Part shown: positions 22,256 to 28,499 of the stretch, piece after piece
Numbering within the stretch: the stretch's first letter is position 1
Layout of the letters: each line of letters opens with the position of its first letter
Assembly (NCBI GenBank): GCA_010014835.2
Contig: JAAAKB020000025.1
Coordinates: 1,112,772 to 1,141,270 of the forward strand
Origin: Apostichopus leukothele
Lineage: Eukaryota; Echinodermata; Holothuroidea; Aspidochirotida; Stichopodidae
Length of the DNA: 28,499 nucleotides
Direction: 5' to 3'
Notes under the pieces: model-generated
Database searches by the model: none
Told to the model about the DNA's origin: nothing
Seen by the model: only the letters and a program-made list of their open reading frames with translations
Position numbers and translations under genes: made by a program

Positions 22256-25200
22256 ATGGAAACAAGCAAAAGTCGAGATAAGTCCCAAGTCGAGCGTCTT
22301 CAACATACGCGTAAAGTGTACAGGTTGGTTGTCTGGAACGAGCTGATGTTATGCAGCGCCGTGTTGCATGCAATGCAGTGGGAACGAATATGATATTCCC
22401 TGCCATTCTCTAAGTACATATTCCGAAAAGAAGGCTTTATTGTAAGGCAGTGTTGATTCATGAATAGTCACCACAGGGATATGTACTCAGACGAGCTAAA
22501 AGCATGGTGTAGTGCCCCTTGGGCAAGTGAAGATTCTATAAATGTAGGGATACTACCCCATCAATTATAAAAGATTTGAGCCTATCGTGATTACAATAAG
22601 CAGTAGGCTAATACTACCTAGGCCTTTATTACAGTTAGGCAGCATCAAGGCTCTCAATAAATAACCAGAAATAGTAAGCCTTGGGGAAGTGGTGTATAAG
22701 AGGAGATCCTTCAGTATCTAGACTAGGCTGTACATTTTAGGCTAGTAAAGTTGTAATGAAACAATTAAAAAAGTTCCCACAAAAACGTCACAACTTAAAT
22801 ACTCAAATTGTACATAAAAAAGATCAGTTGAAATCATTGAAAGATGTTGTAAAAGAATTCCATGTAGGGCTTGTGATTGTTATGATGTTGAATTGGGAAG
22901 TAGCATGGTGGGCTCATAATTGACGCACGTAAGGATTTGATTAACGATTTGATCAACGAAAAATCACTCAACTGTATGCGTTTTGCCTGTGTAGTTCCTC
23001 AGAAATGTAATGATCTTAAAATATTGATTGTTCTGTGCCTTCGCTACGTACAATTGAGCAGAATTTGGCCACAAAATGTCTGCCGTGTCAAGTTTTTTTA
23101 TACCCCTAATTGACACATTCGTGGATAAGCCAACTGTAGTGTAGGCCTAAGTATACATCCATTGACTTTGGATGCTGTTTGCTATGCTCTGAGCCTCATA
23201 GCTCAGACAGGTCAGGTCCCAGAGTGAAGTGGTATCATATTGAGGTAATTTTGGTTATTTTATTGGGAGTAAGATTCCAAATGCCAAAAAACGTGCAAAA
23301 CTGGGGGGAGGGTGATAAAAGCTTAAAAAAAAACACAATTTGATCATGCAGTATATCTGAAATAGATTAAACTCATCAAATATGTAACACTGCTTGAATG
23401 CAAAAAGTTGAGGTTGCTTGTATCGTTGCTATTAATATTTGAAGGTGCGTCAATTACAAAGGTGCGTCAATTATGAAGCCTTTACTATACAATTAGAGTT
23501 AACAATTACACCAAACCCTTTGTTCATCTATATAGTGATGTGTAAATTGCGATTCGTAAGCCTCAGAAATAAAACAAATTTGGTAACTTTCCTGACTGAT
23601 AAAAGACCATCAGCATGCAGTTTGATAACATCATTGGCCAATGGATTTGATTAATATCTTCTGAGAATATCATGAGGCCTAAAATTCATGCATGTTTCAA
23701 ATTGTTCTTTTTTCAGGGCAGCACAAGATTTGAATACAAAGTTTGAAAATGTGATGAGACAAAAACAATCACACAAAGTTGTATTCGAGAAAGATGTCAT
23801 CGAGATGAGAAACAAGTAAGTTTAGGCACTCATGGAAAAATAGTCTAACTTTACTTTCTCAGTACAAATCAAGGCTGATCTGTGACCTTTGAAGAGAAAG
23901 GAATAGGTTTAGTTTGTCACATGTGAAATTATTTTTGCTTTTAAACATGCAAACTGTCAGATCATTCTGCTTCTAGAATTTATAAAAATTCTTTCTAAAT
24001 CTCTTTTAATTAAATAGTCAAATTTGACCAAACTCTTTCCTTTATGGTACAATACCAGAGTAAGCAAGACTATAAATCAGAACGTAACTTTGCAGTTTAT
24101 GTCATGGCCAGAACATATGAGATAATGTAACATCAGAACATCCTTAATTAAATACTTTTCTTGCTTAAATGTCTAATTGTGTCAAGGTGAGAAAAATTTT
24201 CAAGGCATTTTGGTCATTGCTTTAGAGTTGGTTGTGATTCTGACTTCAGAGACATATTATATGTTTTCTTTTCAGACTAAAGGAGTACAGTGAAAAACTG
24301 ATATTTCTCAATCCCGTTGATTTTGGACGAAAAGCAGAAGAACTCCTGTGGTGGAAAGTATTTTATAGTGTCATTAGTGCTGTCAAGAAAAGCAAAAAGG
24401 TATCCTTATCATCTTTATCATATTTGTTAATCTTGTGTTATGGAAATAGTTTTTAATCTTTCATGTGAACCACTGGTCAGTTGCAGTGAACAGCGTAAAT
24501 GCTGAACACCATTCAAGTGTGATAACTCACACATTTTACTTAATATACTTGGCATGTACTTAAAGTCTTCTTTGGTCAGTGCAGCAACCAAGCTGATTAC
24601 TTGAAGTCAACCAAATATGGCCAAATAAAACCGTGAGAAAGTTATATCCAAGGTTACATTAACAATTAACTATTCAACTATTTAGATTTCTGTTGTAACT
24701 TATCCCTGGCCTCCCATCCTCTTCTACAAAAAACAAGAAAACAAAAGAGGAATGCAGACACTTACGCACGCAAATGGGTGTGTAGCCTTATGTGGGGAAC
24801 GTAATGTTGGGAGGGCGACCTTTTGTTTTTGTAGTCACTGTGTTGGTTATCACTTGATTTTTGAGACAGTTAAAATCCAAATGTTCAGCTGCATGCAAAC
24901 TGTCATGCTAGTTAGGCTTCAGTTACAGTTTCAAAAGCTTGGTGATGAATGTTTGCTCATATTCATTCATTGCTTTCTTCACGAGACACAGGCATTGATC
25001 ACACAATGTAGACCTATTTAAGAAGTTGTGCAAAGGAGGTGAATCAAAAAGTAACAACCCTGCTGTATTTGGAATTCAAAGAAGCAGTCTAAGCAACCAT
25101 TTCAGAGCCCTGCATGGAAGAGTTGATCAGTAGATCCATTATACTTTGTGATTAGTTTTCTTTCATTTTCCATTCAGGGTGAAGCATGCAGAGATAAAAA

Positions 25201-28128
25201 GAAAAATTATAATTTTGAAATTTTGTTTAGTGAAAGGAGTAGCACTTTAAAAATGGAAAGAAAAAAAATTGGAATCCTGACTACTAGGGTATGTAGTGAT
25301 TAATGCACCTAAACTAGCAAACTTGTAAATTTTTTTGATAAGGATGAAACTTTTGGCTTACTTTTTAGTACTAAGGCCATAACTAATTTAGTGACCCCAT
25401 CCATGTGAACGCTTTTATAGAAATTAATCAATGTGCGATATTTTGAAATAAAACATCTTTGATCCCAAGTATCTGACACAGTTTGATAGATAGAAGCACT
25501 GAAGCTGTCATTCTGCAAGAAAGAGAGACAATTTATAGAAATACGATTAACTTAAAAACCAATTCTTTGTTTGCGCCCTCCAGCACCTACGGTCTGGTTC
25601 CAACTTTGAGTGTGCATATCGTACACACCTTATGGCAGCCCAGGGATTTTATCATCACTTGTTGCTTCGAATTCAGAAGGAATTTAATCTTCATCTCAGC
25701 TGTGCCATTGATTTTGTTTATTCACCTAATAGAGACTGGGGAGTTGGTAAGTATTCGATACAGTCCAATATTAATATTCCTATTAATATTATCAATCATC
25801 TTGAATGGTTGAGTAGATGTACAGTAGCTCAACATTACCTGACACTCAGATTTCATTTTCTGCTAGTCCGTTACATATCAACGTCGAGTATCTGCCGACA
25901 GTCATCCATGACTTATCTATGCACCCTCAGTACGTTTAGAAACAATTTTCTGGTATTGTTTTGACTACGGATTGTAAGGAAAATGCAATTGTTTTATTCT
26001 TAGTCTTCGGATTTAGTCTGGGATTGTGGCTTTTCCATATCAACACAGAATATTTCTGCAAGTCAGTTTATTTGATGTAAACACAAAACAGACTGATACA
26101 GTACAGCCAGGATTATCTGGACACATTGGGCAGGAGGTCGTAGAGATATGCAAAGATGTTGATTAACAAGTATCTTATACTGTATGTACTTAGCCTAGGG
26201 GTATTGAATTGATGATTGCTATGCAAAACTGTCAAACTGCAATACAAGTCCGAAAGATGTATAGCAGATGTTTTTGTTAACAGAAAAAATCATAGTAATT
26301 TATAAGAGACAAAATTTCAGTCTTCAAATTTGCTACACAAAATTTGAACACTGAACTTATTCCCTGTAAAACAATGTCAAAATTTTGCAGTGACTGTGTG
26401 TAAATCATCATGGTAACATACAGTATGGTAAACTATGTACTTACGAAGTGTTGGAAATTGGATCCGGAGGATAAAGGCTTGAGTAATCCATGTTTAACTG
26501 TTAGCCTGTACAAACTACAATACCATTGTATTTTTTATGATCGTTTTCCAACCACAATATCTTACAACTTCTTAGCTGTGAGATGGCCATTATTTCGTAC
26601 TACCTATCATCATTTGTTCATCTTTTATAAAGAACCAAAATGTTGTAAAACAATGTAACTTCATTGTACTAACTGTGACTGCAGGCTGTGCATCAGAATT
26701 GACAATCTTCCATGAGAGTGGCATTCAGTTATTTCATGTTGATAATGTTATTGATGATGGGACTTTGTAAGTTATCTCTCACCATCTCATATCAAAATGT
26801 CCTCCCACAGAGGCAGATGTACATCATGAGAGCAATAATCCTAGAGCAATCACATGGGCAGAGAAAGCTTGCCATAGATGTCTCATCTACCTAGGTGACC
26901 TTGGTAAGTTAAGTGGACTCTCAAGAATGTTGCCCACCCCCCACCCTCCCCTGCTCTGACTTTCTAACAAGTTTAAAACCAAACATGCCTGAAAATAAAT
27001 CTACTTTTACCTTCTTAGAGTTAGCATATTGAACTGAATCTGAAAATTCACACTTTTATGTCACAATGTCATGTTTTTCATGTTATGTTTCACATGTACC
27101 CATATTTTGGGTTTCATGTGCTTTGAATGTATCCATTTCATGTTAATTCTCTATTAAAGCCTTTCAATTTTGTTTTTATCTATGTTGTATTCTCAAATAC
27201 TAGCTTGTTACAGTTGTATCCCCTCTAAAGTGGGTTTGGATATATATCTTTGATTGTTGTTCCATCAGCTGTTTTCCCTTCGGTATAATCTATTGCATGG
27301 GAACTAAATATTTGAAAACTAACTGAGAGCATTCTTTTACTTCCCATATTGAAAGTGTTATCTTTGCAACAATTCTATGAGTAGAACAGATTTTTTTATA
27401 TAATCACTTTTCTTGATATTTAGCTCGTTACCAGAAAGATCTGGATGGCCTGCATGTCCACTACATAGCAGAGAGGTACTATCACCAGGCTCTGGCCCTC
27501 AATCCAGAATTAGGTATGCCCCATAACCAGCTGGGAACACTGGCTGGGAACAGTCACGAGGGAGTGGATGCAGCATACCATTACATGAGGTGGTGAGTAG
27601 AAACAAACTGCTTTAAACATCCTTTAGTGAGCGGTAGGTATTGTTACCATGTCATGCATGTCACCAGTTGAGTGTTAGAATAGGCCCTACTACTAAGCAC
27701 TAGCCATCGATTCATGGAAGTGGGGAAGGGGAGGGGGGTTGGTAGTTTTCCATTAGCCTAGCCTCAGTAGTGAAAGTGACAGCTCTGTGTCTATACTCCT
27801 TATCTCTCTCCATCCCATCTTCCCCTCCCTCTTTCCCCTCATACCCCTCTCATGTTCTCCACCTCCCCTATGGTTCCGACTCCCCTTCCTGTATTCCACC
27901 TTTCCTGTTCCTGCTCCCCTCCCTCTGCAGATTCTGCCCATCCAAAGTGTGTACTAATGTGCACAATGTCATTTTGATGATATCTGTTACTTCTTCCATC
28001 AGCTGGTTGTACGATGTCCCGTTTGAAGGTGCAATAGCAAACCTCGAGAAGTCTTTAGAGAAGAACTGCAAGAGATTTAAGGAGCTCCCATCAATTCCAA
28101 ATCCAGACTTACCTCCAGAACTTCTCAG
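22256..28128 (+). CDS. SMG5: SMG5 nonsense-mediated mRNA decay factor, 5' seven coding exons (partial)
   Basis: SMG5 works with SMG7 in the cytoplasm, binding phosphorylated UPF1 and promoting its dephosphorylation and decay of the target mRNA. Exons are 22256-22323, 23717-23815, 24276-24399, 25584-25746, 26811-26903, 27424-27592 and 28003-28128 (842 nt, about 280 codons). All are GT-AG and phase-consistent. Residues 1-23 end in HTRKVYR (human LHTKRLYR). Residues 66-86 contain FLNPVDFGRKAEELLWWK. Later matches are FECAYRTHLMAAQGFYHHLL (about 105-124), ACHRCLIYLGDLARYQ (171-186) and GMPHNQLGTLAG (213-224). This is the N-terminal 14-3-3-like domain and the start of the helical-hairpin region. 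Human SMG5 is about 1000 residues, so the remaining helical part and C-terminal PIN-like domain lie to the right. SMG7 and SMG6 share this fold, but the local wording fits SMG5 best. Confidence 0.93.
22324..23716 (+). other. SMG5 intron 1
   Basis: A 1393-bp intron with a less usual gttggt donor and a ttttttcag acceptor. It contains inverted copies of a 14-bp word (see the entry at 22916-23475). Confidence 0.85.
22916..23475. repeat. Inverted repeat pair in SMG5 intron 1
   Basis: cataattgacgcac at 22916-22929 and its exact reverse complement gtgcgtcaattatg at 23462-23475 enclose about 530 bp. The right side carries an extra tandem copy of ggtgcgtcaatta (23444-23456 and 23461-23473). This could mark the ends of a non-coding DNA element, but the termini do not match a family I recognise and no target duplication is clear. 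Confidence 0.4.
23816..27423 (+). other. SMG5 introns 2-5
   Basis: Introns are 23816-24275, 24400-25583, 25747-26810 and 26904-27423 (460, 1184, 1064 and 520 bp). They are AT-rich. No RNA gene, extra exon or intact transposon is recognised in them. Confidence 0.8.
27593..28002 (+). promoter_or_regulatory. SMG5 intron 6 with long pyrimidine tract and an extra 3' splice site
   Basis: Between about 27781 and 27930 the plus strand is almost pure C and T, ending in ccctctgcag at 27921-27930, a very strong-looking acceptor. The acceptor required by protein homology is ttccatcag, ending at 28002. The 72 nt between them remain open in frame. Use of the upstream acceptor would make a TGA across the exon 6-7 junction (TG|A). 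Confidence 0.55.
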
Positions 28129-28499
28129 GTATCTATCCTCAGGGCTGATTACTTTTAAGAAACTTTGTGGCTAGGTTTGTTCAACCAAGGTATTCATCAG
28201 AGAGGTTTTAAAGGAGTAACTTTTGATGTAAAAATCGAGTCACTGACATCTATTTTCCTCACCAGAGCAGGGAAAAATATAAATAGTGTCCAAACTTAAC
28301 AGTTTTGAAAACTCTGAATTTTGTCTCTCGTATAAATCACAATAGTCTTTGTGTAAAAGAAACTGCTATACATCTTTGGAATTGTATAGTAATTTGTCCA
28401 TATTTGCATAGCATTTTGCAATGCGATATCGGATAATTTTTTCCCTGTTAGAGTTGAGTCAGTGACTCGAATCACAATCTTAAGTGGGAAATATATCCA
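28129..28499 (+). other. SMG5 intron 7 (start)
   Basis: The sequence after the gtatct donor at 28129 is AT-rich with no further exon before the window ends. The next SMG5 exon is outside. Confidence 0.75.

Noticed and set aside
24752-25021. 89-codon plus-strand ORF in SMG5 intron 3
   Set aside because: No similarity recognised and no splice sites in agreement with the SMG5 frame.
25483-25964. Two overlapping plus-strand ORFs of about 110 codons
   Set aside because: Part of the second covers SMG5 exon 4 (25584-25746); the rest is flanking intron.
27770-28174. 134-codon plus-strand ORF as a separate gene
   Set aside because: It is the pyrimidine-rich intron 6 read through into SMG5 exon 7 in one frame; only 28003-28128 is supported by homology.
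1-28499. tRNA, rRNA, CRISPR, operon or retrovirus-like content
   Set aside because: No such signature was seen on either strand; the window is ordinary animal chromosomal DNA.

Overview
This is animal nuclear DNA with small exons, long AT-rich introns and GT-AG splice sites. It carries parts of three conserved housekeeping or developmental genes. The abundance of short taggcct-type words, the Groucho N-terminus MYPQSRHP and the protein divergence suggest an invertebrate deuterostome, most likely an echinoderm. That placement is an inference; no mitochondrial or rRNA marker is present. There is one assembly gap of exactly 100 N (10820-10919).

Layout, left to right. (1) 1-4230, minus strand: the 5' end of a Groucho/TLE co-repressor gene. 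It has a 24-nt coding first exon (4207-4230) and the first Q-domain exon (1328-1428), separated by a 2.8 kb intron; the rest lies beyond the left edge. (2) About 4231-6300: the putative 5'UTR and promoter of that gene, with a pair of identical CCAAT-containing 12-mers. (3) About 6300-16900: a gene-poor stretch with simple repeats, the gap, a 5'-truncated LINE with target-site duplications (13833-14389) and a Tc1/mariner-like MITE (14511-14615). (4) 16902-21982, minus strand: a complete four-exon ribosomal protein eS17 (RPS17) gene, from a 5'TOP start to a poly(A) signal. Intron 3 holds a decayed THAP zinc-finger sequence. (5) 22256-28128 and beyond, plus strand: the first seven coding exons (about 280 codons) of SMG5, a nonsense-mediated decay factor; the gene runs off the right edge.

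RPS17 and SMG5 are head to head, with only about 270 bp between the inferred RPS17 transcription start and the SMG5 ATG, so they probably share a bidirectional promoter. One encodes a ribosome component and the other an mRNA-surveillance factor. No wholly new multi-gene system is visible. The most interesting leads are the shared promoter, a possible NMD-triggering alternative 3' splice site inside the NMD gene SMG5, the fresh LINE insertion, and the THAP remnant.
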